Of a stretch of DNA of 64,000 nucleotides, positions 32,532 through 41,014 are shown piece by piece (the stretch's first letter is position 1; each line of letters starts with the position of its first letter). This stretch comes from Nakamurella sp. PAMC28650. GTDB lineage: Bacteria > Actinomycetota > Actinomycetes > Mycobacteriales > Nakamurellaceae. Made by a program: the position numbers and the translations under genes. The notes under the pieces were generated by a model, which was given only the letters and a program-made list of their open reading frames with translations, had not been told where the DNA came from and searched no databases. The stretch lies in contig NZ_CP060298.1 of assembly GCF_014303395.1 (NCBI RefSeq), positions 4,173,001-4,237,000 of the forward strand. Direction: 5' to 3'.

Positions 32532-32581
32532 AACCGCGACCGCCGATGCTCCGCCGCCCCGGGTGACCGGTGGAGGCCGCT

Positions 32582-32623
32582 ACTGGGAACAGGTCCTACC
32601 GAACTGGGAACAGGTCCTACCGA
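32582..32623. repeat. 21-bp direct tandem repeat, two copies
   Basis: Two identical 21-bp units (32582-32602 and 32603-32623), core CTGGGAACAGGTCCTACC, occupy the gap between the convergent HAD-ATPase and USP genes. No promoter or terminator feature is evident. Confidence 0.9.
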
Positions 32624-32635
32624 CCGGGGAGTGAA

Positions 32636-33127
32636 TCACGATTCCACGGGTACGTCGGGGACGATCACGACCACGCACGGAGCGCCGTTGATGCTTGCCT
32701 GGCTGACCGAACCGAGGATTCGGCTGTGATGCCGTTGGCCCAGCACCAGCATCGCGGCGCCCGTGGCGGCCTGGGTGAGTTCGGCGCCGGCGTCACCCCG
32801 GACGACTTCGGTCACGATGCGCACCAGCGGTTCGTCGTGCAACTCGCGTTCGCGCAGGAGGGTCCCCACCGTTTCGTTCAATCGGTCTCGTGCATGCTCG
32901 TCGTCGGGCCCGCCGACCGGTCGTACGTCGGGTCGGCCCCAAGGACCGGAACGGCGCCACACGTGGATCGCCAGGACCTCACCGCCCCGAAAGGCGGCCT
33001 CGGTCGCGGCAAACCGCAGAGCGGACATGGACGCAGGATGCTCGTCGATACCCACGATGACACGAAGGCTCTGCGCCATGAACATTGGCGGTCGCGCGGA
33101 CGCCGAATCATCGCTACCGGTGCTCAT
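32636..33127 (-). CDS. Single-domain universal stress protein
   Basis: 163 residues, one USP domain after a ~20-residue variable leader. LRVIVGIDEHPASMSALRFAATEAAFRGGEVLAIHVW is the N-terminal strand-helix; the C-terminal loop reads LVLGQRHHSRILGSVSQASI. The usual ATP-binding glycine loop GSRGxGx(9)GS is shortened and carries two His, so ATP binding may be lost or altered. The protein is close to the USP at 54492, which shares this loop. ATG at 33127; a GTG lies three bases earlier. A DosR-type box is 59 bp upstream. Confidence 0.88.
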   Translation of the reverse strand: MSTGSDDSASARPPMFMAQSLRVIVGIDEHPASMSALRFAATEAAFRGGEVLAIHVWRRSGPWGRPDVRPVGGPDDEHARDRLNETVGTLLRERELHDEPLVRIVTEVVRGDAGAELTQAATGAAMLVLGQRHHSRILGSVSQASINGAPCVVVIVPDVPVES

Positions 33128-33185
33128 CACTCAAGTCTGTGGGGCAAGCCGCTGAACCGATAGTGCCGAGTGGACCCCGGTAGCC

Positions 33186-33199
33186 GGGACCTTTGCCCT
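33186..33199. promoter_or_regulatory. DosR-type box (GGGACCTTTGCCCT)
   Basis: The box lies 59 bp before the USP start on the minus strand and 119 bp before the ArsR gene on the plus strand; it could serve the hydrogenase-4-like operon too. It is one base shorter than most boxes in the window. Confidence 0.6.
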
Positions 33200-33317
33200 C
33201 ATCAGTCTGAAAAGTTGCTGGTATCTTCAATTGATAGACATTGCTGGATGTGAGGCCGACGGAACGGACCGGGGGCGGCCCGGTCCGGGCAGCCATCCGT
33301 GGCGAGGAGGAGTTCAG

Positions 33318-33704
33318 ATGAGTGCGCCGCTCTACCAGCTCAAAGCCGAGTTCTTCAAGACGTTGGGCCATCCCGCCCGCGTGCGGATCCTGGAGCTGCT
33401 CGGCCAGCGCGAGCACGCGGTGGCCGAGTTGATGCCGGAGGTGGGAATCGAGGCCACCAACCTGTCGCAGCAGTTGGCCGTGTTGCGGCGCGCCGGTCTG
33501 GTGGCGACCCGCAGGGAGGGGTCCTCGGTCTACTACTCCTTGACGAGTCCGCAAGTGGCGGAGCTGCTGGCCGTCGCCAGACAGATTCTGACCGGCGTGC
33601 TCTCCGGCCAGGTCGAGCTGCTCAAAGACCTGCGCACACCGGTGAAGTCGACGAATGATCAGCCCAGGAAACGTAGACGCGCGACACCCACGCCGGTCGG
33701 ATAA
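33318..33704 (+). CDS. ArsR/SmtB-family transcription regulator (Rv0081-like)
   Basis: 128 residues. Winged-helix HTH (about 8-90): FFKTLGHPARVRILELLGQREHAVAELMPEVGIEATNLSQQLAVLRRAGLVATRREGSSVYYSL. No CxC metal site in helix 3, so it may not be a metal sensor. M. tuberculosis Rv0081, a DosR-regulon hub regulator, has the same family and precedes the same set of hydrogenase-4-like genes, so this is its positional counterpart. Start ATG at 33318 behind GAGGAGG. It ends 88 bp before the small-subunit gene and probably leads and represses that operon. Tail is basic (PRKRRR). Confidence 0.9.
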   Translation: MSAPLYQLKAEFFKTLGHPARVRILELLGQREHAVAELMPEVGIEATNLSQQLAVLRRAGLVATRREGSSVYYSLTSPQVAELLAVARQILTGVLSGQVELLKDLRTPVKSTNDQPRKRRRATPTPVG

Positions 33705-33792
33705 TCGGCACCGGGCTTCTCCGGTCCGTCCCCGATCCGCACCTGCTGCAGAGGGGGTCGCGGCCCGCCTACCGCCAGAAAAGGAAAATCAA

Positions 33793-34278
33793 GTGCTCGC
33801 TCTGTGGCAGAAGATCCGCACCAGTGGTCGGGCCGCTGAGCCGGCGCTGCCGGCGCCGGTCGGTGATCCTCCTCCGGTGACCGCCGAGTTGGGCGGTTCG
33901 GTGCAGATCAGACATGTCGACGCGGGTTCCTGCAACGGGTGCGAGGTGGAGATCGCGTCGGCATTCGGCCCGGTGTACGACGCCGAGCGCTACGGCGCAC
34001 GGTTGGTGGCCTCCCCCCGGCACGCCGACGTCCTACTGGTCACCGGGGTGGTCACCCGCAACATGACCGAGCCGCTGCGACGCACCTACGAGGCCGTATC
34101 GGAGCCCAAAGCTGTTCTGGCCATTGGCGATTGCGCCCACAACTGTGGAGTCCTCGCCGGGGCGCACGGTGTCGCGGGCGCGGTCTCGGACATCATCGCG
34201 GTGGATGTGTCGGTGCGTGGCTGCCCGCCCCGGCCCGAGGCGATCATCGAAGGAATCCGCAGGCTGACCGGCCGATGA
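33793..34278 (+). CDS. Hydrogenase-4/NuoB-like small subunit
   Basis: 161 residues of the NuoB/HyfI family. Ligands for one 4Fe-4S cluster are present: DAGSCNGCEVEI, IGDCAHNCGV and VRGCPPRPEAIIEGI. It would sit in the peripheral arm and pass electrons toward the NuoD-like subunit. GTG at 33793 after GAAAAGGAAAA was chosen because the 46 codons upstream do not resemble the family. Counterpart of M. tuberculosis Rv0082. Overlaps the next gene as ATGA. Confidence 0.88.
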   Translation: MLALWQKIRTSGRAAEPALPAPVGDPPPVTAELGGSVQIRHVDAGSCNGCEVEIASAFGPVYDAERYGARLVASPRHADVLLVTGVVTRNMTEPLRRTYEAVSEPKAVLAIGDCAHNCGVLAGAHGVAGAVSDIIAVDVSVRGCPPRPEAIIEGIRRLTGR

Positions 34279-36293
34279 ACCTGACTGCCGTCGCCCTGGT
34301 CGTCGCCGTCGGTCTGGGGCTGTGCGCCTCCGTGGCAGGATCCCTGTGCCCGCGCCGGATTCGCTGCACCGTGGTCGGAATCGGGACGGCGGCGTGTGGC
34401 GGCGCTGCGATGGTGGCCGGGCTGGCGGCCATCGGCGGGCAGTCGGCCTCGGTGCAACTGCCGGATCTGTTGCCACTGGCCGGGGTCTCGATCGCGATCG
34501 ACCCGCTGGCCGGGGTGTTCGTCGCCGTGACCGGCGGGGTCGCCGTGGCCACCGGCATCTACGGCATCGGCTACAGCCGGCACGGGTCGGACGGGCGCGG
34601 CGTGCAGTCGGCGTTCCCGTTGTTCGTCGTCGCGATGCTGCTGGTGCCGGTCGCGGCCGGCGTGGGGACGTTCCTGCTGTGCTGGGAGCTGATGGCGTTG
34701 ACCTCCCTGCTCCTGGTGGTCGCCGAGCACCGCACCCGCCCCGAGGTCGCCTCTGCCGGGCGCTGGTACGCGGTGATGACCCACCTGGGGCTGGTCGCCA
34801 TCCTCTCCGGGCTGCTGGTGTTCGCCGCCCACTCCTCCTCCGACTCGTTCCCGGCGCTGCGCGCTGCAGCACAGCACCTCTCGCCCGCCGTGAGCGGCCT
34901 GGTCTTCGTGCTGGTCCTGGTCGGCTTCGGTTCCAAGGCCGGGATCGTGCCGTTGCACGCCTGGCTACCCCGCGCCCACCCGGAGGCGCCCAGTCACGTC
35001 TCGGCCCTGATGTCCGCAGCGATGGTGAACATGGGGATCTACGGGATCGTGCGGGTGGGCCTGGACCTGATGGGCGGTGGCCCCCGCTGGTGGTGGCTCC
35101 TGGTCCTGGGCGTCGGGGCCCTTTCGGCCCTGTATGGGATCCTGCAGGCTGCCATCAGTACGGACGTCAAGGTGTTGCTGGCGTACTCCACGACCGAGAA
35201 CATGGGCCTGGTCCTGGTCGGAGTCGGGGCGGCCGGCATTTTCCACTCCGGTGGCGATCAGGTGCTGGCCGGTCTGGCGCTGGCCGCGGCGTTGTTGCAC
35301 GTGATCAACCACGCGGCGTTCAAGACGCTGCTCTTCCTGGCCGCCGGATCCATGCTCCACGCCACCGGCACGCGCGATCTCGACCTTCTCGGCGGCCTGC
35401 GACCGGTGATGCCGGCCACCACGGCCGCATTCGGTCTCGGCGCCCTGGTGGCCTCGGCGCTCCCGCCCGGCGCGGCCTTCGTCAGCGAATGGCTGTTGCT
35501 GCAGGCGCTCATCCACGGACTGCCGACGGCCGGGGTGGCCACCGCGATCGCGATGCCGCTGGCGGTCGCGGCCGTCGCACTGACCGCGGGCCTGTCCGTG
35601 GCGACGTTCGTCAAGGCCTTCGGGGTGGGCTTTCTGGCCCGTCCGCGGAGCAGGCCGGCGGAGAACGCGGTGGAGAGTCCGCCCAGCATGGTCGGGGGCA
35701 TGGCGGTGGCCGCCGCCGGATGTGTGGCCCTGGCCCTGATGCCGACTGCGCTGCTACCAGGTCTGGGGCGGGTGGGTGCCGCGCTGCTGGGAGCGGGCTC
35801 GCCGGTGACCGAAGACGCGATCACCGTGCACCTGGTGGGCGCGGCGGGGACGCTGTCGCCGCTGATCCTGATCATCGCAGTGGTGATCGCCCTGGTGCTG
35901 TCGGTCGGCGTGGTGCGGGCCGTGGCCGCTCGTCCCGCCCGGCGGGACACCCGGTTGTGGGACTGCGGGGCCGGTCCCCTGTCGTCGCGGATGGAATACA
36001 CCGCAACGTCTTTCGCCGAACCCCTGCAGCGGGTGTTCGATGATGTGCTCCGGGCCGAGCAGGACGTCGACGTCACCCACTTCGCCGAGTCGAAATACCT
36101 GGTGCAGGCCGTGGAGTACCACCGGAGGGTCCCCGACCGCGTGGAGCGCCGCCTGTACGACCCGGTCCTGAAGGTGGCCGCGGCCTGGGGACGGATCGGA
36201 CCCCGCCTCGCACCGGGCAGCATGCACCGCTACCTGGGCTACGGTTTCTACGCACTGCTCGCACTGCTGATGTTCCTGGTGGTGAGCAGATGA
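34275..36293 (+). CDS. HyfB/NuoL-like proton-translocating membrane subunit
   Basis: 672 residues with about 14-16 hydrophobic helices. The antiporter core is recognisable by LCWELMALTSLLLVV (TM5 Glu), VGFGSKAGIVPLHAWLPRAHPEAPSHVSALMS (TM7 Lys and following His), STDVKVLLAYSTTENMGLVLVG and HVINHAAFKTLLFLAAGSMLHATGTRDLDLLGGL. The C-terminal ~130 residues hold the HyfB-type cytosolic extension (RLWDCGAGPLSSRMEYTATSFAEPLQRVF). Counterpart of Rv0083. ATGA overlaps on both sides show a tightly coupled operon. Confidence 0.93.
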   Translation: MNLTAVALVVAVGLGLCASVAGSLCPRRIRCTVVGIGTAACGGAAMVAGLAAIGGQSASVQLPDLLPLAGVSIAIDPLAGVFVAVTGGVAVATGIYGIGYSRHGSDGRGVQSAFPLFVVAMLLVPVAAGVGTFLLCWELMALTSLLLVVAEHRTRPEVASAGRWYAVMTHLGLVAILSGLLVFAAHSSSDSFPALRAAAQHLSPAVSGLVFVLVLVGFGSKAGIVPLHAWLPRAHPEAPSHVSALMSAAMVNMGIYGIVRVGLDLMGGGPRWWWLLVLGVGALSALYGILQAAISTDVKVLLAYSTTENMGLVLVGVGAAGIFHSGGDQVLAGLALAAALLHVINHAAFKTLLFLAAGSMLHATGTRDLDLLGGLRPVMPATTAAFGLGALVASALPPGAAFVSEWLLLQALIHGLPTAGVATAIAMPLAVAAVALTAGLSVATFVKAFGVGFLARPRSRPAENAVESPPSMVGGMAVAAAGCVALALMPTALLPGLGRVGAALLGAGSPVTEDAITVHLVGAAGTLSPLILIIAVVIALVLSVGVVRAVAARPARRDTRLWDCGAGPLSSRMEYTATSFAEPLQRVFDDVLRAEQDVDVTHFAESKYLVQAVEYHRRVPDRVERRLYDPVLKVAAAWGRIGPRLAPGSMHRYLGYGFYALLALLMFLVVSR

Positions 36294-37237
36294 ATGCGCC
36301 GGCGGCCGCATCGGCGATCCTGCAACCCGTCCTGGTCGTGGCTCTCTCGCCATTGTTGGTCGGAATGATGCGTCAGATACGCGCCCGTCTGGAAGGGCGC
36401 ATCGGGCCCGGCGTCCGGCAGCCGTGGCGGGACCTGCGGAAGTTGATGCGCAAACAGCCGGCCAACCCTCGTGGTTCCAGCGAGGTCTACCGCGTCGCGC
36501 CGCTGCTGCTGCTGGCCACCACGCTGGTCGTCTCGGTCGCCATTCCCTTCGTCTGCACCGTGTCCCTGCTCGACCCGATCGGTGATCTGTTCGCAGTCAT
36601 CGCGCTGCTGACGCTGGGCACCGTGGCACTCGCGCTGGCCGGTCTGGACACGGGCACGGCGTTCGGCGGGATGGGGGCGAGCCGGGAGACCACCGTGATC
36701 GCGCTGGTCGAGCCAACCCTGCTGGTGGCCATCTTCGCCCTGTCGGTACGCGTGGGGTCCACCAACCTCGGCGCCATCGTGACCTCCACCCTGCAGGACC
36801 CGGCCCGGGTGCTGTCACCGGTCAGCCTGCTCGCAGCGGTCGCGCTGGCGGTGGGCATCATCGCCGAAACCGGACGGCTGCCCGTCGACAACCCGTCCAC
36901 CCACCTGGAACTCACCATGATCCACGAGGCGATGGTGCTGGAGTACGCCGGTCCCGACCTGGCCATCGTGGAACTTGCCTCGGCGATGCGCCTGACCGTG
37001 TTCCTGGGTCTGATGGCCAACCTGTTCCTGCCCTGGGGCATCGCCACTTCCGGCGATCCGGTGCTGCTGCTGCTGGCCGTCGTCGCCTTAGGGGCCAAGG
37101 TAGCCGTGTTGGCTGCAGCGCTGGCCGTTGCCGAAGTGTTCCTGGCCAAACTGCGGCTCTTCCGCGTCCCGGAACTGCTGGCGGGATCCTTCGTGCTGGG
37201 GCTGCTGGCCGTCGCAGCCTCCTACTTCCTGGCCTGA
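36290..37237 (+). CDS. HyfC/HycD/NuoH-like membrane subunit
   Basis: 315 residues, about eight transmembrane helices. GPGVRQPWRDLRKLMRKQPANPRGSSEVYR is the conserved first cytosolic loop of HycD/NuoH proteins, and ETGRLPVDNPSTHLELTMIHEAMVLEYAGPDLA is the acidic loop that connects the Fe-S arm to the proton path. Counterpart of M. tuberculosis HycD (Rv0084). ATGA overlap with the preceding gene. Confidence 0.94.
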   Translation: MNAPAAASAILQPVLVVALSPLLVGMMRQIRARLEGRIGPGVRQPWRDLRKLMRKQPANPRGSSEVYRVAPLLLLATTLVVSVAIPFVCTVSLLDPIGDLFAVIALLTLGTVALALAGLDTGTAFGGMGASRETTVIALVEPTLLVAIFALSVRVGSTNLGAIVTSTLQDPARVLSPVSLLAAVALAVGIIAETGRLPVDNPSTHLELTMIHEAMVLEYAGPDLAIVELASAMRLTVFLGLMANLFLPWGIATSGDPVLLLLAVVALGAKVAVLAAALAVAEVFLAKLRLFRVPELLAGSFVLGLLAVAASYFLA

Positions 37238-37311
37238 GATCCCATGCCCAGCCGCCGCTTGCCCGTCAACCCGAGGAGAACCGTGAGACCGAGTCGCTGC
37301 CGGAGGCACCG

Positions 37312-37974
37312 ATGAGCACGACGATGTACGTCGGGCTGCTCGACATCGCCTGCGGTGCCCTGCTGCTCACCGCGGTGGTCATCCTGTGGCGCCGCGAGAT
37401 TTCCTCGGTCATCACGCTTTTCGCTGCGCAGGGCGTCGCGTTGGCCGCGATGGTCGGCATCCTGGCCGTCGAACAGCACGACGCCGAGCTGGGTGCGGTC
37501 TCGGTGGGTCTGTTGATCCTTCGAGCCGGGGTGCTGCCCGGGCTGCTGCGACGTGCGCTGGCCGCCGGTGGGCAACGCCAGCGGGAGACCCACCCGTTGG
37601 TCAACGTGGTGTCCTCGCTGCTGGCCGGCGCCGCACTGACGTTGCTGGCCTACGCGGTCAGCCAACCGCTGATCGCCCTGGCCCCGTCGCCGGCGGCCCA
37701 CGCGATCCCCGTCGGTCTGGCCGTGGTGCTGATCGGATTCTTCATCCTGATCAGCCGCCGGCTGGCCCTCTCGCAGGTGGTCGGATTCCTGTTGATCGAC
37801 AACGGCATCACCACGACCGCCTTCCTGACCACCTCCGGCGTGGGGCTGGTCATCGAGCTCGGCATCTCGATGGACGTGCTGCTGGTGGTCATCGTGCTGC
37901 AGGTGTTGAAAACCCACATGCGGGCCGCTTTCGGTGCCACCGACCTCGACGAGCTACGCGAGTTGCACGACTGA
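37312..37974 (+). CDS. HyfE-like membrane subunit
   Basis: 220 residues, about seven hydrophobic helices (STTMYVGLLDIACGALLLTAVVILW..., VGLAVVLIGFFILISRRLALSQVVGFLLIDNGI, ISMDVLLVVIVLQVLKTHM). It has the NuoK-like pattern of HyfE with an acidic membrane residue (LLIDNG). Counterpart of HycP (Rv0085). Its start is 74 bp behind hyfC, the only real gap in the operon, and it overlaps the next gene at TGATG. Confidence 0.85.
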   Translation: MSTTMYVGLLDIACGALLLTAVVILWRREISSVITLFAAQGVALAAMVGILAVEQHDAELGAVSVGLLILRAGVLPGLLRRALAAGGQRQRETHPLVNVVSSLLAGAALTLLAYAVSQPLIALAPSPAAHAIPVGLAVVLIGFFILISRRLALSQVVGFLLIDNGITTTAFLTTSGVGLVIELGISMDVLLVVIVLQVLKTHMRAAFGATDLDELRELHD

Positions 37975-39482
37975 TGATCACCCTTCTGATGCTGGCCCCG
38001 ATGGGGGTTCCGGTCGCCGCTGCCGGGCTCTATGCCGCCGTCGGGTGGCGACCCGGTACGCGGTGGGTCAGCGCGGGCAGTGCCGCCGCCATGCTGGGCG
38101 CCGCGATGCTGACCTGCGTGCAGGTGGTCCGTGCCGGTCCCAGGGTGGCCATGGGTGGTCTCTTCCGGGTCGACGCGTTGAGCGGCTTCATGCTGTTGGT
38201 CATCGCGATCGTCGCCCTGATCGCCACCGCCGCGACACCCGCGCACCTGCAGGAGGAACTTCGAACCCGCCGGATGAGCGTGCAGACCTGCACCCAGCAC
38301 AGCATTCTGGTGCAGCTGTTCCTGGCCGTGATGGCGGCGGCCGTCCTGGCCGCGAACCTCGGCATCATGTGGGTGGCGATCGAGGCCACCACCGTCGTCA
38401 CGGCCTTTCTGGTCGGTCAACGCCGCAGCCGCGCCGCGGTGGAGGCGGCCTGGAAATACGTGGTGATCTGCTCTACCGGGATCGCTCTGGCGTTGCTGGG
38501 CATCGTGTTGCTCAACGACGCCGCCCGGCACCTGACCCGCCCGGTCGGGCTGGACTGGACCGGACTGATGGCAGCGGCACCCCACCTGGACCCCGGCGTC
38601 ACCCGCATCGCCGTCGTCCTGCTCGTCCTAGGCTTCGGCACCAAGGCGGGCCTGGCCCCCCTGCACGCGTGGCTGCCCGATGCCCACAGCCAGGCGCCGG
38701 CGCCGGTGTCCGCGCTGATGTCCGGGGTGCTGCTGTCGGTGGCGTTCTACGCGATCCTGCGCACCAAGGCGATCGCCGACATCACCCTGGGCCCCGGCCT
38801 GACCCGCGGGCTGCTCATCGTGATCGGGCTGGCCTCGCTCGCCGTCGCCGGGTCGCTGCTACTGGCCCAGCGCGACCTCAAACGGATGCTGGCCTACTCG
38901 AGCATCGAGCACATGGGCCTGATGGCGCTGGGGGCAGCCATCGGCACGCCCCTGGCCCTCACGGCGGTCCTGCTGCACATCCTCGGCCACGGCCTGGCCA
39001 AGAGCGTGCTGTTCCTGAGTGCGGGACAAGTTCTGCAGCGCAACGGAACCACCCGGATCGAGGCACTGACGGCGTTGGCGGACCGGGAACCTGCACCGGC
39101 CGCCTGCATCGGACTGGGTGTGCTGGCCCTGATCGGGCTCCCGCCGTTCAGCCTGTTCGCCAGCGAGCTCGGCATCTTCCGGGCCGGCTTCGGCGCGCGT
39201 CTCGGCTGGGTGATGGCTGCGGCCCTGATCCTGGTCGTGGTCATCGCTGCCGCCCTGTTCAACCTCACCAGCCGGATGCTCCTGGGCAGATCGACCGAAC
39301 CCGGTGTGCCCTCCTCCGAAGGATCCGTCGGGGCAACGGTCGCAGCCGTCCTCACCCGGCCAGCCACCGACACGGTCATCATGGTCGGTGCGCTGGTCGG
39401 ATGCGCAGTGATCGGCATCAGCAGCTGGCCCCTTTCCCATCTGCTGCAACTCGCGGCCGCCACCCTGACCGGAGCCCCATGA
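37974..39482 (+). CDS. HyfF/NuoN-like proton-translocating membrane subunit
   Basis: 502 residues, about 13-14 helices. Antiporter signature LGIMWVAIEATTVVTAFLVG (TM5 Glu), LVLGFGTKAGLAPLHAWLPDAHSQAPAPVSALMSGVLL (TM7 Lys), AQRDLKRMLAYSSIEHMGLMALGAA and HILGHGLAKSVLFLSAGQVLQR. Second antiporter-type subunit of the complex after HyfB. Counterpart of HycQ (Rv0086). ATG shares a base with the upstream stop and the stop overlaps the next ATG. Confidence 0.93.
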   Translation: MITLLMLAPMGVPVAAAGLYAAVGWRPGTRWVSAGSAAAMLGAAMLTCVQVVRAGPRVAMGGLFRVDALSGFMLLVIAIVALIATAATPAHLQEELRTRRMSVQTCTQHSILVQLFLAVMAAAVLAANLGIMWVAIEATTVVTAFLVGQRRSRAAVEAAWKYVVICSTGIALALLGIVLLNDAARHLTRPVGLDWTGLMAAAPHLDPGVTRIAVVLLVLGFGTKAGLAPLHAWLPDAHSQAPAPVSALMSGVLLSVAFYAILRTKAIADITLGPGLTRGLLIVIGLASLAVAGSLLLAQRDLKRMLAYSSIEHMGLMALGAAIGTPLALTAVLLHILGHGLAKSVLFLSAGQVLQRNGTTRIEALTALADREPAPAACIGLGVLALIGLPPFSLFASELGIFRAGFGARLGWVMAAALILVVVIAAALFNLTSRMLLGRSTEPGVPSSEGSVGATVAAVLTRPATDTVIMVGALVGCAVIGISSWPLSHLLQLAAATLTGAP

Positions 39483-41014
39483 CCGCCCTCGACCCACACC
39501 CGGCAGCACCCCCTCCGCGCATCCCGGCCGACCACCGGCGCACCGTCTTCGACATCGCGGCCGACCAACTGCCCGACCACGCCGGCGCCCTGCTGCAACG
39601 AAATTTCCGGGTGGCGCTGATCGCCGGGCACGACGACCCCGACGGCCTGCGCGCGGTCTACCTGTTCACGCGTGAATCCGACGACCTCCGGGTGGAATTG
39701 CACGTCGCGATGAGCAGGGCTCATCCGCATCTGCCAAGCCTGGCCAGGATGTCGTTCCCGGCCGGCCGGTTCGAACGGGAGATGCGTGACCTGTTCGGCA
39801 TCGTCCCCGACGATCACCCCCAACCGGCCCGCATGGTGCGGCATTTCCACTGGCCCCGTGGGTGGTATCCGATGCGGGCCGCCGCCGGCGCCCCGCCGCC
39901 GTTCGACGCCGTCGACGGACCTTTCGAGTTCCGCACCGTCGAAGGTCCCGGTGTCTACGAGATCCCGGTCGGACCGGTCCACGCCGGCATGATCGAACCG
40001 GGCCACTTCCGATTCTCCGTGGTGGGGGAAACCATTCTCAACCTGAAGGTCCGCCTGTGGTTCGTGCATCGCGGCATCGAAAAACTGTTCCAGGGGCGCA
40101 CCCCCGCGCAGGGCATCGAGCTGGCCGAACGGATCTCCGGGGACACCTCGGTCGGCCACACCGTGTCGTTCTGCCTCGCTGTCGAAGACGCCCACCAAAT
40201 GCCCGTCACGGCTGGGGTGCAACAGATCCGGGTGATCCTGCTGGAACTGGAACGGCTCTACAACCACATCACCGACATCGGGGCGTTGTGCAACGACACC
40301 GGCTACGCCATTCTCAACGCCCATGCCCTTCGTCTCCGTGAGGAACTCCTGCGCATCAACGACGACGTCACCGGTCACCGACTCCTCCGCGGAGCAGTGG
40401 CCCCCGGTTCGACCCTCGTCAGGTCACTGCCCGATCCGGGTCAGCTGACCCGCATCGGCCGGGACGTCCAATCGCTGGTGTCGCTGGCCCTGGAGCACAG
40501 CGGCGTGCTGGACCGCTTCACCGGTACCGCGGTGCTCACCCGCCAGCAGGCCGTCGACATCGGCGTCCTCGGATACGCGGCGCGGGCCAGCGGGCTGCAG
40601 GTCGACGCCCGCCGGGACGTACCCGCCGCGAACATCTTCCACCCGAAGCTCGACCTCGTTCACACCGACGGTGACGTGTTGTCCCGCTTCATGATCCGGG
40701 CCCAGGAGTTCGGCGCATCCGTCGACGTCATCAACGCTCTGGTACGGCTGCAGCCGCGGGGTGCGGCGGCGGCTGCGCCTCTGCTGCCGACCGACGGACC
40801 CCGCTCCGGGGTCGGAATCGTCGAGGGTTGGCGCGGGACCATCGTCCACCGGATCGAGTTGGCCGCCGAGGGGACGCTGAGCCGGGTCAAGGTGGTGGAC
40901 CCGTCGTTCTTCAACTGGCCCGCGTTGCCCGTGTCGCTCCAGAACACCATCGTTCCCGACTTCCCACTGGCCAACAAGAGCTTCGGCCTGTCCTACGCCG
41001 GCAACGACCTCTGA
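39479..41014 (+). CDS. HyfG/HycE-like large subunit without Ni-Fe ligands
   Basis: 511 residues: NuoC-like part (about 20-130; FPAGRFEREMRDLFGIVPDDHPQPARMVRH) fused to a NuoD/HycE part (GPVHAGMIEPGHFRFSVVGETIL, FVHRGIEKLFQGR, ERLYNHITDIGALCNDTGYA). Where active hydrogenases have the L1 CxxC, this protein reads LAERISGDTSVGH, and the C-terminus (LPVSLQNTIVPDFPLANKSFGLSYAGNDL) has no DPCxxC. All four Ni-ligating cysteines are thus missing, so it should not make hydrogen. Counterpart of HycE (Rv0087). The last 22 bp overlap the convergent gene at 40993. Confidence 0.92.
   Translation: MTALDPHPAAPPPRIPADHRRTVFDIAADQLPDHAGALLQRNFRVALIAGHDDPDGLRAVYLFTRESDDLRVELHVAMSRAHPHLPSLARMSFPAGRFEREMRDLFGIVPDDHPQPARMVRHFHWPRGWYPMRAAAGAPPPFDAVDGPFEFRTVEGPGVYEIPVGPVHAGMIEPGHFRFSVVGETILNLKVRLWFVHRGIEKLFQGRTPAQGIELAERISGDTSVGHTVSFCLAVEDAHQMPVTAGVQQIRVILLELERLYNHITDIGALCNDTGYAILNAHALRLREELLRINDDVTGHRLLRGAVAPGSTLVRSLPDPGQLTRIGRDVQSLVSLALEHSGVLDRFTGTAVLTRQQAVDIGVLGYAARASGLQVDARRDVPAANIFHPKLDLVHTDGDVLSRFMIRAQEFGASVDVINALVRLQPRGAAAAAPLLPTDGPRSGVGIVEGWRGTIVHRIELAAEGTLSRVKVVDPSFFNWPALPVSLQNTIVPDFPLANKSFGLSYAGNDL

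Noticed and set aside
35116-35132. DosR-like string GGGGCCCTTTCGGCCCT
   Set aside because: It lies inside the HyfB-like coding sequence with no start nearby; chance match in GC-rich codons.
34322-36043. 573-residue alternative frame inside the HyfB-like gene
   Set aside because: Arg/Gly-rich out-of-frame reading; the HyfB frame has the transmembrane and antiporter motifs.
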